Assembly (NCBI GenBank): GCA_003255025.1 | Contig: QANY01004770.1 | Span: forward strand, 248,001-312,000 | Origin: Datisca glomerata | Taxonomy: Eukaryota; Streptophyta; Magnoliopsida; Cucurbitales; Datiscaceae | Reading direction: 5' to 3' | Length of the DNA: 64,000 nt | In this document: piece after piece, positions 49,936 through 62,048 of the stretch | How the letters are laid out: every line of letters starts with the position of its first letter | Position numbering within the stretch: the stretch's first letter is position 1 | Program-made: the position numbers and the translations under genes | The notes under the pieces: generated by a model | The model's database searches: none | The model's input: the letters and a program-made list of their open reading frames with translations, nothing else | What the model was told of the DNA's origin: nothing

Positions 49936-51530
49936 TCTTGTCATTTCTCATTTTCAGGATCCTTCATTGCCTCTTTAAAGGTTAAAGGATATTCTTTATC
50001 ATTGTCAGACACTAAGACATGTGCCTCTAGTTCATAGCGAATAGGTTGTCTTACAACCCTCCTAATACAACGTTGCACCGGGGTTTCTTGAACATGACCA
50101 GTGGTTTTTGTGGTTTTTAATTTATCAGTTGATGATGAATGTGGTCTGATCTCATCAAACGTTAATTCTTTGAGAACTACTTTGCTTCGATGTTTGTAGT
50201 TTTCCATATAGTCTTGTTCAAGGAAGGTACCATTTGTTGATACAAACACATTTTGATCATTGTGAATATATAAGTACTCACCTCTAGTCTCTGAAGCATA
50301 GCCAACAAATATACACACTTCAAACCTTGATTCTAACTTTCTAGTCTTAGGTCTAAGAACGTGTGCTGGACATCCCCATATATGAAAATGACACAAACTG
50401 GGTTTGGAGCAATTTCACAACTCTAAAGGTGTCTTGCTTACAGACTTAGAAGGCACTACATTCAAAATGTATGTTGCCGTGTGTAATGCATATCCCTAAA
50501 ATGTAAGCGGTAGTGATGAGTAGCTTAATATCAACCTAATCATATCCAATAAGGTTCGGTTTCTCCATTCTGAAAGACCATTTTACTGTGGCGTTCCACG
50601 TGCTGTGAGTTGGGATAGGATTCCATACTCTAACAAGTAATCCTTGAATTCAAAATCTAATTCACCACCTCGTTCTGATCAAAGAGTTTTCAATGATTTA
50701 TCTAATTGCTTTTCAGCTTCAGTTTTGATGTCTTTAAACTTTCTAAAAGTTTGAGACTTTTTATACATTAGGTAAGTATAACAATATCTTAAGTAATCAT
50801 CAATAAAAGTGACGAAATACTCATACCCACATTTAGCTTGTACATTGATCGGTCCACAAATATCACTATATACTAGCTCAAGTGGTTCCTTGGCTCTTTG
50901 TCTCTTTTAATGTTGTCTCTTGGTCATTTTACCCTCTATACATGATTCACAAACAGGAACAGTTTCAACTTTTAGTTCTTTCAACGCACCATGCTTTGTT
51001 ATTATGTTTAACCTATCTAAATTAATATGTCCCAACCTAAGATGTCAAATATATGTGTTATCATCATCTTGAGAAACTCTTTATCATTTGTTACTTTTAG
51101 GTTTTGCTACTTTAAATAATTCAGAATCATTTAAAGCGTGTTCAGTCAGTTTAAGTATATACAGTTCGTTTGATACTTTTGTATTACAAATATTGAATCA
51201 ATTCTTAAAAATAATAAACTCATTATTAATTAAAGAAAATTCAAATAATTGTTCATGCAAAAGAGAAAGAGAAATAAAAAATTTCAAAATTCTAGGAATA
51301 TAATAAATATTTTTCAAAACTAAATAATTGTTTCCAAAATTAAGACGAACTGCTCCCAATGCTTTGCTGACACAAGCATACCACTGCCAACTCTCATAAT
51401 GACCTCGCATAAGCCAACTCTCTTGACGAATCAAGCATCTGTAAAGAAGAACATACATGGTTAATGGCTCCCGAATCAAGTATCCAGGATGACAAATCAT
51501 ATTCCACTAAACAAGCTTTAAGAACAATTA
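49936..51530 (-). pseudogene. Copia integrase and linker
   Basis: 51198-51500 is the GAG-pre-integrase region (WYACVSKALGAVRLNFGNNY and LKNIYYIPRILKFFISLSLL). About 50560-50930 holds the core in broken form, including CGILSQLTARGTP. 49941-50396 is open and reads CHFHIWGCPAHVLRPKTRKL, ESRFEVCIFVGYASETRGEY, the end of integrase, followed by the linker VRQPIRYELEAHVLVSDNDK to RT. Confidence 0.85.
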
Positions 51531-51550
51531 AATCAAATTACCTTTCTTGT

Positions 51551-52366
51551 TTAGCTCGGGGAGATACTTGTTACAGTTTCTCTTCCAATGACCTTCAACC
51601 TCACAATAGAAACATTTTCCCTTAGGCTTGTTGTCATTCTTGTTCTTCTTGGCTTTCGGCGATGTCTTAGCTTTTTTCCCTTTCTTGTTCTTACCTTTGC
51701 CATCTTGTTACTTTTAACAACAGTGGAAGAAGGTTTTTGCTCGGTAACATTTTCCTCACCCTCTTCAGTCATACTCTTATCGAGTGACTCAAAAGTTTGT
51801 AGGTCATTCAACAATTGGGTCATGTTGAATTGTAACTTGCTCATAACATAGTTGGTGGTGAACGCAAAAAAAAATAGGTGTGAGCGATTCAAGTATAATG
51901 CTGACTTGAGTTTGTTCATCAATGGTCACCCCATGTACTTCTTTCTCATGCATTATGTTGATCACGTTCAAAACATGTTCACATGCATAAGTGCATTTCT
52001 TCATCTTGGTCGTCATATAGCTCCTAGTAGCCTCATGACGACTTTGATCAGAGTGCTACCCAAACATCGCGTGTAGAGATTTCATAGTCTCATAGGCAAT
52101 CTCCACGCTCTCATGCTTGGTTCTCGGAACATCAATAATGCTCACAAGCATGTAGCACTTCGCTTTGTTGTTAGATTGAATCCAAGCATCAAACTTGTTC
52201 CTAATATTCTTAGGGACATTGGCAGTGGGCTCCTCAGAACATTCCTCCATAAGAATAAATTTGTGGTTCTTACAAATTAACATCAATTTTAAATTTGATT
52301 TTCATCTTATGAATTGTCACCATTCAATTTTTCAAGTGCAAGTAAAGCAGCAATAGGATTGTTCAT
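51551..52366 (-). pseudogene. Copia gag
   Basis: Starts at 52366 with NNPIAALLALEKLNGDN, followed at once by a stop. Then come WIQSNNKAKCYMLVSIIDVP and HESVEIAYETMKSLHAMFG (52056-52286), VLNVINIMHEKEVHGVTIDE and QTQVSIILESLTPIF (51804-52016), a lysine-rich stretch, and a zinc knuckle CFYCEVEGHWKRNCNK (51555-51610). Frames are shifted between these. Confidence 0.87.
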
Positions 52367-52632
52367 AGCAGGCATAATAATAACTGAAAAATAAAACATA
52401 CATAATTCAATATAATTGAAATAAATATTCAGAATTCTGAAAGTAAACGTGATGCATGAATGGAACATATTAAACACATAAATTTAACATTTACAAATCC
52501 ACGATAAAATAACATAACAATTAATATATTGGCTTAGGGTCAGTCAGATTAATCTTAGATTGTCTATGAGACGTTCTCATCCTTATTAATTAAAATCTAA
52601 AATATCTCATATTTTATCTTTTAACAATAAGG
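52367..52632 (-). other. Copia 5' leader
   Basis: Homologous to 58923-59183, 60918-61190 and (inverted) 63735-63986. All share AACGTGATG.ATGAATG-AACAT, GATTAATCTTAGATTGTCTA and CTTATTAATTAAAA.TTAAAA. Confidence 0.8.
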
Positions 52633-52908
52633 CTAATATAAAAGTGGGTTTTAATGACAACATGATATTGGTTTTAATGACACGCCTTTTAAACCTGACA
52701 TTGAAAAAATGGTCTTTTTTACATTTTGCTATTATGATAGTTTTTAAATAACATGTCATCATATACTTATCTATAATGACGTGTAATTCTTAAATTTGTT
52801 AAAATATTTTTATTTTTTAAAATTAATTACTTTTTAGACCCTTTATTTACCAAAATGCCATGTTATAACCTAATCTAAACCAAAATCCCTCTTGAGCCTC
52901 TCCCTCAA

Positions 52909-52944
<36 letters not shown>

Positions 52945-53095
52945 CAGACGCCATCGCCATCTCTCTCCATCTTCTTCGATCTGGTCTTGGTGCACAAAGT
53001 CGAGCTATCTCTCTCTCTATCTCTATTTTTTCCATTTTTTAATTAATAAGGATGAGAACGTATATGATGACATGTTAAAATATATTATAACAAGA
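52633..53095. other. CACTA-like stretch, CT microsatellite and filler-like sequence
   Basis: 52640-52800 repeats TTTTAATGACA-type phrases in the way of CACTA subterminal sequence; no CACTA terminus was found. A CT microsatellite lies at 52915-52942. 53041-53077 repeats, in reverse complement, two short stretches from 52573-52591 and 52749-52765. Confidence 0.4.
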
Positions 53096-53157
53096 AGTTC
53101 TCTCTCTCTCTCTACCAAGAAGTTCTCTCTCTTTATCTCTCTCTCTCTCTAAGCCCT
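53096..53157. repeat. CT microsatellite with a duplicated 16-bp phrase
   Basis: AAGAAGTTCTCTCTCT occurs twice, each running into CT dinucleotides. Confidence 0.85.
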
Positions 53158-53245
53158 AGTCCGATCGTAAGTGAAATAAATCAGCTTCTTTGATCTCGTC
53201 TGGAGATTGAACGGCGAAGGAAAAGCATAACGAAAAAAGAGTAAA

Positions 53246-53353
53246 ATGTCCTTGTGGGTGAAGGAAGCCGTTTCTCACCTTAAGGCTTTCCAAGAGGATA
53301 TCATTTCTAGAAAGGCTAAGTTTGAGGATCTTACCTCTCGCTTCTCCGACTGA
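53246..53353 (+). CDS. Hypothetical 35-residue ORF
   Basis: ATG at 53246 follows a CT-rich leader and reads SLWVKEAVSHLKAFQEDIIS then RKAKFEDLTSRFSD before TGA. The peptide is charged, helical in character, and starts in a context (GTAAAATGTC) acceptable for plants. I do not recognise it. It may be the first exon of a lost gene, or a chance frame; nothing downstream continues it. Its base composition is more balanced than the surroundings, which is the only positive evidence. Confidence 0.3.
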   Translation: MSLWVKEAVSHLKAFQEDIISRKAKFEDLTSRFSD

Positions 53354-54095
53354 TTGATTGTCGGAAAAAAGAAATTTGTTCATCTTTTCCATTTTTTCAT
53401 TTTCCTGAAAATCCTGATTTTCGGTCCCTGAAAATCCCCAGGAAGCTCTAGATGTTTTTCACATCAGCAAAGAAGACCATTAGAGTGTTTTTGCCATGCT
53501 TGTTGTAGTGTTGTGGCTAGGAGATGTTTCTTTTACTATGGTAGACAATGAGAACCATGTTGAAGTTGTGGTAGATGAAGGTAAGATGTTTCCATATTTT
53601 TATTTTATTTTATGGAATAGATGTTTCTGGTGCTGTTGTGAAATCCCACATATCATGATAACTACCACGACATTCTTATACATCGTTTAACACATCTAAG
53701 CACTTTGTTTATTTTACAGTAAACCTGTCAGTTATTTATTACTCTGATATATAATTAACGCTCTCTAATTTTCTCAATGGCCCTATGTATGGTAACTCAT
53801 GCGCCTCCTAAATGAGCTAGAAATAAGCTCATATTGTTACTGGGGTAGTAGGCAAATCAACTAAAGATCTTAAGTAATCAGGGAGTGAGTGTTGGTCCAT
53901 TAGTTGTACCTTGTCTATGCTTTGGCTATACCCACTGACAGATATGTGTTTGTCATTTGTTTCATCCTTTCTATAAATTAAAAGCTATATCCCTTCCTAC
54001 ATATTTTTTAATGAGCTAGTAGTAGGTTAGACTTTTACTTGCATAAAGTTGTAAGTAGTTTGTTTACTTAATGGGATTGCATTATCCATGTTCAG
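53354..54095. other. Intron-like AT-rich stretch upstream of the myosin fragment
   Basis: No exon recognised. Confidence 0.4.
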
Positions 54096-55763
54096 TTGTT
54101 TGTTGATGCCTTAATGACTTATGAGGTTGGCTGTTTCATTTCATCAAGTCTATCTACTATTGCAAAACTTATTCGGTTTAAAGTTGAGGAGCTCAGCCTC
54201 GCTTTATCAACTCAAAAAATGAGGGTTGGGAATGATAATATTATCCAGAAGCTAACCCTCACACAAGTAAGAAAACTTCCTTGGTATAGTGTCATTGTTG
54301 ATGGTAAAAGTTGTCCACGGTATTAAAGAAGAGGTCACGAAAAATCAATGCATTGAATCTCTCTTTAAATTTCCTTCCGGTAGTTAATTGGCGTTGGACC
54401 TCTCTTTGAATGTCCTTCCAGTAGTTAATTGATATTATGGAATTGATGTATATTCAATACTATGTAGTGTCTTTAAATTGGCTGCTGAACAATACCTGGT
54501 TACTGAAAAAAGTGCTTAGAAATGATGTGCCATTGAATTTGGTTGTATTGTTAACTCTTATTTGTGAATATAAATATCTATTGGCATTGATTTCACTCTG
54601 TAAAAACATCGATTTCTCTCTCTCTCTAATCATTTGATGTATGTTAGATTACTTTAATCCCCACCTCGCCTGACATATTTTTTATTTGCCAAATTTAAAG
54701 GAATAACTTTAAGCAGTTCTGCATTAATTATGCAAATGAGAGATTGCAGCAGCATTTCAATCATCATTTGTTCAAACTGGAACAAGAGGTAAGATTACAG
54801 TTACTCTTTGGGAAATAAATTGATTCATTATAGTTTATGCTACCATCCGGCATCTAAACATAGTGGCTTCCTAGTTTGGAACAATAGATTATAAGGTTTC
54901 TTGAGTCAGATTTCTTTAATAGTGTTATCGAACTTGCAGATTCTAGGGGAGTAGGATCCAACTTTGTTTGTTATAACAAATTTAGTTTTATTTCATTATA
55001 TTGTCTCCCTTTCCCACTTCATAGATTTCCCTATTTTGCTATTTGGTAGATAAGTTGTATGAATTCTAACCTATTGACATCTTTTTGTAGGAGTACATGC
55101 AAGATGGATTTGACTGGACAAAAGTTGATTTTGATGACAACCAAGATTGTCTGAGTCTTTCTAAGAAGGTATAAATTTTTCAATGTATGCATTTGTTTTA
55201 TTAGATACCGTTGTTTTATTAGTATGGCCTCAATAAAGTAGTCATAGATATAATAGGTAAAATTTGCTGAAGCATTTAATTCTTCAATGAAAGCATTATT
55301 CATAATATTAATTTATAATAGGGTCAATTATTCTAACTGATGCAAAGACTAGAGACCACAACACCTTATTTCATACTTTGTATAAAGCCTAACAAACTTA
55401 AATCTCCTGGATTGTTTGAACAATGACTTGTATTGCAGCAATTGAGATGATGTGGAGTCTTAAAAGTTGTTCGTATATCACGATCTGGTTTTCTTACCAG
55501 AGTGTCCAACCAAAAGTTTGCTAGAAGGTAAATGAATGTCAGATGTTTTTTTTTCTGTTCTTCTTTTTAGTTTCTAGTATCTACTATTCACTCCCTTCTA
55601 ATTCTTGCTTTTTTCTTGGGGGGGTCTATCAGGTATGGTTTCTTTTAGTGGATAATGTGCTCAGGATCCGCTTAGCGTTTCAGTCGCAATACTTCATCAG
55701 TTCAATATTTTGCCGGAGATGTATTAAGTTGGATTTACAAAATGGTTTTTCTGAGCTGGACAA
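54096..55763 (+). pseudogene. Myosin VIII motor-domain fragment
   Basis: Five exon-like blocks, each bounded by AG and GT: 54096-54266 (LSTIAKLIRFKVEELSLALS, TQKMRVGNDNIIQKLTLTQ), 54701-54788 ([29 protein letters not shown]), 55091-55168 (EYMQDGFDWTKVDFDDNQDC), 55439-55527 (CGVLKVVRISRSGFLTRVSN, QKFARR) and 55633-55763 (YGF..., QDPLSVSVAILHQFNILPEM, VGFTK). These match plant class VIII myosin, an actin motor at plasmodesmata and the cell plate. It is broken: TGA at the fourth codon of exon four, a frameshift and two stops in exon five. Segments expected between exons one and two, and three and four (relay, converter-side and actin-binding parts), are missing, and head and tail are absent. Splice sites remain intact, so it came from genomic DNA and not from processed mRNA. 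Confidence 0.9.
54357..54435. repeat. 44-bp tandem duplication
   Basis: CTCTCTTTAAATTTCCTTCC then GGTAGTTAATTG at 54358 recurs as CTCTCTTTGAATGTCCTTCC, AGTAGTTAATTG at 54400. Confidence 0.85.
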
Positions 55764-56089
55764 GTAAATTACTGGACACTTGGTTGCTATGTAGTCATCT
55801 ATAATTTTAGAATTGGTGATAGCTTTCAGATGTGTAAAAATGTAATCATAGATAGTAAATTGAATGCTTATAAAACTGTTAGATGCAGAGGCTTAAAGGA
55901 AGTTAGAAAATGTATCTTAACCCAGTAAAATTTTCTTAGAAAATTATTCCGTTCTCTAATTAGCACGCTCGACATGTATATGTGCATTCCAGCTACAAAC
56001 GTCCAATATAATCTTCTTTAAAGCATCTAAAATGGTTTAAAATATTTTTTGTTCTAGATGAGTTGTTAGATAGATGATACCACAAGGTT

Positions 56090-56430
56090 GGTGAACCCAC
56101 TGTCATTGAAAGGCATTTGTGCCTGTCAATGACAATTTTTAATAACGAATTGACCATATAATGATGGATATTCCCCGTCATCTAAAGTCTATGCGAAGTA
56201 ACTTTAGATGAAGAGAAATCTCCATCATCTATATGCTTTTTGCGGTGACTAAGATGAGAGGGATTCTCCATCATCTATCTATTTTTGAGGTACATACGAT
56301 GACGGAGATTCCCCGTCATTGTACCCCCTTATAATGATGATTTTTTTAAATGACTAAAGATGACAGCCCGGTAGATGACAGTATGTCAGCCGTCAATATA
56401 GGGTTATAATGAAGGGTTTTATCTAGGTAT
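56090..56430. mobile_element. CACTA-like subterminal repeat remnant
   Basis: Short repeats of the type GATGACGGAGATTCCCCGTC and GATGGATATTCCCCGTCATC in both orientations, five or more copies, ending in GGGTTATAATGAAGGGTTTT. Arrays of this kind next to the termini are typical of plant CACTA elements. The exact CACTA terminus is not seen. Confidence 0.5.
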
Positions 56431-57216
56431 CACTAAGTTGGTCAAGTCACAATTATCTACTCAAAATTTAATTGACTTTGTGAGTGTAAACCAATATTTT
56501 TGAATTCCATGACTTAATTTAGAATATGTCGCCTTAAGGTCAGTCAAAATTAAACTACATCATTTAGTCCTAACTTCTTAAGAATTCCAACCTAGTTAGT
56601 GATACAGCTCGAAACCTTCCTTAGGAGGATGACAACAAACCAACTCGAGGCCCTCACTGCATCTCATTCTGTTGTACAAATAATGGAGACCATTGGTTAC
56701 ATTAACATGTCAAGCTTCTCCCACTCACTATTTTTGGATAAAGTATTTCTATTTTAACTAATCAATTAATTTCAAATTAATTACTAGTTAAATTAACAGT
56801 TAATCTAATCTTATTTGTCTAAGTTCATTTAACCTTCTAAAGAGCCTAAAGGTTACTATAACCTTTAGAGTGGTGTGATTACCAAGTTTTAACTAATTAA
56901 ACCTAGCAATTTATAACCAATTGATTTTTCAAAATAATTCATATAAACATATTAAGACATTCGTAATAAATTATGTTTCTACTGATGAGATTCATGATTA
57001 AATAAAATAATGTAGGATTTCATGTATGGCATGTGATCGACTAATACATGGTCATATTATCAATCATATCAATAAAAAATTAGTTAATAATTAAATAAAA
57101 TAATAATGGATCGAGTGACTCTTGGGTATTTCTAAATTACAACCATTGAAATAAAGAAATAAAATTATAAAGAGGACTTCAAGATTAAATATTTCTAAAA
57201 TATCTCCTTCTCCTTT
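56431..57216 (-). repeat. Copia-derived direct repeat, left copy (LTR or leader part)
   Basis: Aligns with 61191-62048 from GGTCAAGT.ACAA to AAATAT.TCCTTCTCC, and in reverse with 62965-63735. It lies next to integrase sequence, where a 3' LTR would be, but lacks clear TG...CA ends. It is shorter than the right copy by a deletion near 56850. Confidence 0.75.
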
Positions 57217-59185
57217 ATGCATCACCATTTTGCTCTGGTGTTCCAGGTGTTGTGAGTTGGGATAGAATTCCACACTCCAGCAAATAATCCTTGAATTCAA
57301 AATCCAAGTATTCACCACCTCGTTCAGATCAAAGGGTTTTCAATGATTTATACCCAATTGCTTTTCAGTTTCAGCCTTGAAGTCTTTAAACTTTCCAAAA
57401 GTTTTAGACCTTCTATGCATTAGGTAACTATAACCATACATTGAGTATCCGTCAATGAAAGCGATAAAATACTCATAGTCACCTCTAGCTTGCATATTGA
57501 TCGGTCCACAGACATCACAATGCACTAGCTCAAGTGATTTCTTGGCTCTTTGGCCCTTTCTAGAGAAATATCTCTGTCATTTTACCCTCTAGACAATATT
57601 CACAAACAAAAAGAGTCTAACTTTTAGTTTTCTCAAAGCACCATGCTTTGTTAACCTGTTTAACGTATCTAGATTAATATATCCCACCTAAGATGCCAAT
57701 GATATGTGTGATCATCATCATGAAAAACTCTTGTCGTTTGTTACTTTTAGGTTTTTCTACTTTAAATAATTCATAATTATTTAACGCGCGTTCAGTTGGT
57801 TTAAGCATATACAATCCATTTATAACTTTAGCATGACAGATATCGAATCCATTCTTAGAAATAATAAACTTTTTATTAATAAAAAAAACTTTGAATATCT
57901 GTTCTTGTAAAAAAGAAAGAGAAATCAAATTTCTCAATAATACAGGAATATAATAAACATTGTTCAAAACTAAATAATTATATTCAAAAAGTAAATGGAT
58001 TGTCCCTAATGCTTTAGCTGACATGAGTGCACCAATGCCAACTCTCAAAATAATCTCGCCATCAGCCAGCTCTCTTGACGAATCAAGCATCTGCAAAGAA
58101 GAACAAAATGGTTAGAGGCTCCTGAATCCAGTATCCAAGATGAAAAATCATATTTCACTAAACAAGCTTCAAGAACAAGTAAATCATATTTACCTTTCTT
58201 TTTAGTTCAGAGAGATACTTGGTGCAGTTTTTCTTCAATAACCTTCAACCCCACAATGGAAACATTTCCGTTTAAATTGTTGTCGTTCTTGTTCTTCTTT
58301 ACTTTTGGCGATGTCTTGGATTTCTTCCCTTTCTTGTTCTTACTTTTACCCTTATCATTCATCTTCTTCTTCTTGTTACCCTTAACAGCAGTGGAAAAAG
58401 ACTTTTAATTGACAACATTTTCCTCTCCCTCATTGGTCATTCTAAGGTTGAGTGACTCAAAAGTCTATAGTTCATTCAACAATTGGGTCATGTTGAATTG
58501 TAACTTGTTCATAACATAGTTGATCGTGAACGTAGAAAAAGCTAGTGTTAGCAGCTCAAGTATAATGCTAACTTGAGTCTGCTCATCAATGGTCACCCCA
58601 TGTACTGCTGCCTAAACATCACCTGTAGAGATTCTATAATCTCCTAGGCAGACTCCATATTTTCATGCTTGGTTCTCAGAACATCATTCATGCTCACAAG
58701 CATGTACACTTCGCCTTGTTATTTGATATGATCCAAACATCATATTTGTCCCTAACATTTTTAGGGGCGTTAATTAGCAGTGGGCTGCTCAGGACATTCT
58801 TTAGTAAGAACAAACTTATGGTTCTCACAAATCAGCATTAAGTTCATATTTGATTTTCAACGTATGAAATTATCACTATTCAATTTCTCAAGCGCGGATA
58901 AAGCAATAACAGGATTGTCCATAGTAGACATAATAATGATAATTGATATTTAAAACATACAAGATTCACTAGAATTGATAAATATCTTGAATTTGAAAAG
59001 TAAACGTGATGTATGAATGCAACATAATAAACATACAAATATTTACTAATCACGGTAAAACAACCCAACAATTAATGTGTTGTCTTAGGGTTAGTCAGAT
59101 TAACCTTAGACTGTCAATGAAATATTCTCATCCTTATTAATTAAAATTTAAAATATCTCATATTTTCTCTTTTAACAATAAGGTA
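57217..59185 (-). pseudogene. Copia integrase-gag-leader block, copy 1
   Basis: Minus strand, right to left: leader, gag start at 58922 (MDNPVIAL), broken gag, zinc-knuckle region (about 58250), GAG-pre-integrase at 57674-58096 (ADGEIILRVGIGALMSAKAL, LNNVYYIPVLLRNLISLSFL), integrase core at 57340-57525 (MHCDVCGPINMQARGDYEYF, IAFIDGY). It ends inside integrase at 57217. RT and RNase H are absent. Confidence 0.85.
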
Positions 59186-61190
59186 TCGATTATTTGAATA
59201 TGATTCCACATTCTAGCAAATAATCATTGAATTCTAAATCCAAGTATTCGCCACCTCGTTCACATCGAAGTGTTTTAAAGATTTACCTAATTACTTTTCA
59301 GCTACGGCCTTTAAGTGTTTAAGCTTTCCAAAAGTTTCAGACTTTCTATGCATTAGGTAATTATAACCATATCTTGAGTATTTGTTAATGAAAATGACAA
59401 AATACTCATAGCCACATCTAGCTTGTACATTGATCGCTCTACATGCATCACTATGCACTAGCTCAAGTGGTTTCTTGGCTCTTTAGACCTTCCCAGATAA
59501 ATGTCTCTTGATCATTTTACCCTTTAAACATGATTCACAAACATGAGGAGCTCTAACTTTTAGTTCTCGCAAAGCACAATACTTTATTAACTTGTTTAAC
59601 CTATCTAGATTAATATATCCTAACCTAAGATGCTAAAGATATGTGTTATCATCATCATGAGAAACTCTTTTTCGTTTGTTACTTTTAAGTTTTGCTACTT
59701 TAAATAATTCAGAATTATTTAACGCACGTTCAGTCAGTTTAAGCATGTACAGTCCATTTATAACTTTAGCATGACAGATATAGAATTTTATTAATAAAAT
59801 AAACTTTGAATAACTGTTCTTGCAAAAAAGAAAGACAAATTAAATTTCTCAAAATTCCAGGAATATGATAAACATCATTCAAAATTAATAATTATATCCA
59901 AAAAGTAAACGGATTATCCCTAATACTTAAGCTGACACGAGTGCACTATTGTCAACTCTTAAAATGACCTTGCCATCAACTAGCTCCCTTGATGAATCAA
60001 GCATCTGTAAAGAAGAACAAAATGGTTAGTGGCTTCTGAATCCAGTATCCAAGATGAAAAATCATATTCCACTAAACAATTTTCAAGAACAAGTAAATCA
60101 TATTTACCTTTCTTTTTAGTTTAGAGAGATACTTGTTGCAGTTTCTCTTCAATGACCTTCAACCCCACAGTAAAAATATTTTCGTTTAGGCTTGTTGTCG
60201 TTCTTATTCTTCTTGGCTTTTGGCGATGTCTTGGATTTCTTCCCTTTCTTGTTCTTACTTTTACCCTTATCATTGATCATCTTCTTCTTGTTATTCTTAA
60301 CAGCAGTGGAAGAAGACTTTTGCTCGACAACATTTTCCTCGCCCTCTTTGTTCATTCTAAGGTTGAGTGACTCAAAAGTCTACAGTTCATTCAACATTTG
60401 GGATCGTGTTGAATTGCAACTTGTTCATAACATTGTTGGTCATGAATGCAGAAAAAGCTGGTGTGAGCGACTCAAGTATAATGCTAACTTGAGTCCGCTT
60501 ATCAATGGTCGCTCCATGTACTTCTGCCTTATGTATTATGTTGATCATGTTCAAAATATGTTCACGCACAGAAGTACCCTTTCTCATCTTAGTTGTCATA
60601 TAACTCCTAGTGGTCTCATGATGGCTTTGATCAGACTGCTGCCCAAACATTGTTTGTAGAGATTTCATAATCTCATAAGCAGACTCCATGCTTCCATGCT
60701 TGGTTCTCAGAACATCATTCATGCTCACAAGCATGTAGCACTTCACCTTGTTGTTTGATGTGAGTAAACGTCATATTTGTCTCTAACATTTTTATGGGCA
60801 TTAGCAACGGGCTCCTCAGGACATTTCTTAGTAAGAACAAACTTATGATTTTCAACATATGAACTTATCACCATTCAATTTCTCAAGCGCGAGTAAAGCA
60901 GTTACAAGGTTGTCCATGGTATATATAATAATGATAACTAAAATTTAAAACATATAAGATTCAATATAATTTATAAATATCTAGAATTCGAAAAGTGAAC
61001 GTGATGTATGAATGCAACATAATAAACACACCAACTTAACATTGACTAAGCATGATAAATAACCTAATGATTAATGTGATTCCTTAGGGTCGGTAAGATT
61101 AACCTTAGATTGTCTATGAGACATTCCCATCCTTATTAATTAAAACTTAAAATATCTCATATTTTCTCTTTTAACAATAAGGTATCATTT
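59186..61190 (-). pseudogene. Copia integrase-gag-leader block, copy 2
   Basis: Second, tandem copy of the preceding block. Gag starts at 60917 (DNLVTALLALEKLNGDKF). The central gag reads CYMLVSMNDVLRTKHGSMES and VHGATIDKRTQVSIILESLT (60387-60746), then a lysine-rich segment with the start of a zinc knuckle FYCGVEGH (60149-60355). Integrase ends at about 59190, joined there to the leader of copy 1. Confidence 0.87.
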
Positions 61191-62048
61191 ATTCGGTCAA
61201 GTTACAACTATCCACATGAAAGCTTAATTGTGACTTTGTGAGTGTAACCTATCATTTCAGATTCCATGACTTCATTTAGAATATGCTGCCTTAGGATCGG
61301 TTAAAACTAAATTACATTACTTCCTCTTATTTTCTTAAAAAGTCCAACGTTGGTATTGGTACAGCTCGAAAGCTTCCTTAAGGGTATGAAAACAAAGCCA
61401 TCCCGAGACCCTCACTGTAGCTCACGATGTTTTACTAATAATGGAGACTGTAGATTACATTGACATGCCAACCTTCTCCCACTCACTATTTTAGGATTAT
61501 TTGTTTCTATTTTAACTAATCAATTAACTCCAAATCAATTACTAGTTTAATTAACAGTTAATCTAATCTCATTGGTCTAAATTCATTTAACCTTCTAAAG
61601 AGCCTAAGTCATAATTATGTGAACTTAGAATAACTAACTAATTACATTCATCAAATTTAAATAAATTATTTTACTAAAGTTGATTTCCCTAAAGGTTACT
61701 ATAGCCTAGTGGTGTGATTATCAAGTATTAACTAATTAAAATCTAGCAGTTTACATGCAATTGATTTCTCAAAATAATTCATATAAACATATAAGGACAT
61801 TCCTAATAAATCATGTTTCTATTGATGAGATGTATGATTAAATAAGACTGTGTGGGGGTTTCATCTATAACATGTGATGGACTAATACATGGTCATGTTA
61901 TCAACCATATCAATAAAAAATATTTAATAATTAAATAAAATAATAATGGATCGAGTGACTATTGGGTATTTCTAAATTACAACCATTGAAATAAAAATAA
62001 AATTAAAAAGAGGACTTCAAGATTACATATTTCCAAAATATATCCTTC
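61191..62048 (-). repeat. Copia-derived direct repeat, right copy
   Basis: Directly upstream, in element direction, of the leader of copy 2. Matches 56431-57216. Probably part of the 5' LTR or a long leader. Confidence 0.75.

Larger units (their letters stand above)
46510..52632 (-). mobile_element. Ty1/copia element with a long 3' LTR, 5' LTR missing
   Basis: Minus-strand order from right to left: leader (52632-52367), gag (52366-51551), integrase (about 51530-49930), RT and RNase H (about 49930-48690), polypurine tract, 3' LTR (48687-46510). Past 52632 the leader ends abruptly in unrelated sequence, so the 5' LTR has been lost. Pol is broken by many stops. The leader and gag are related to the three other copia gag starts at 58922, 60917 and 63987. 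Confidence 0.88.
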
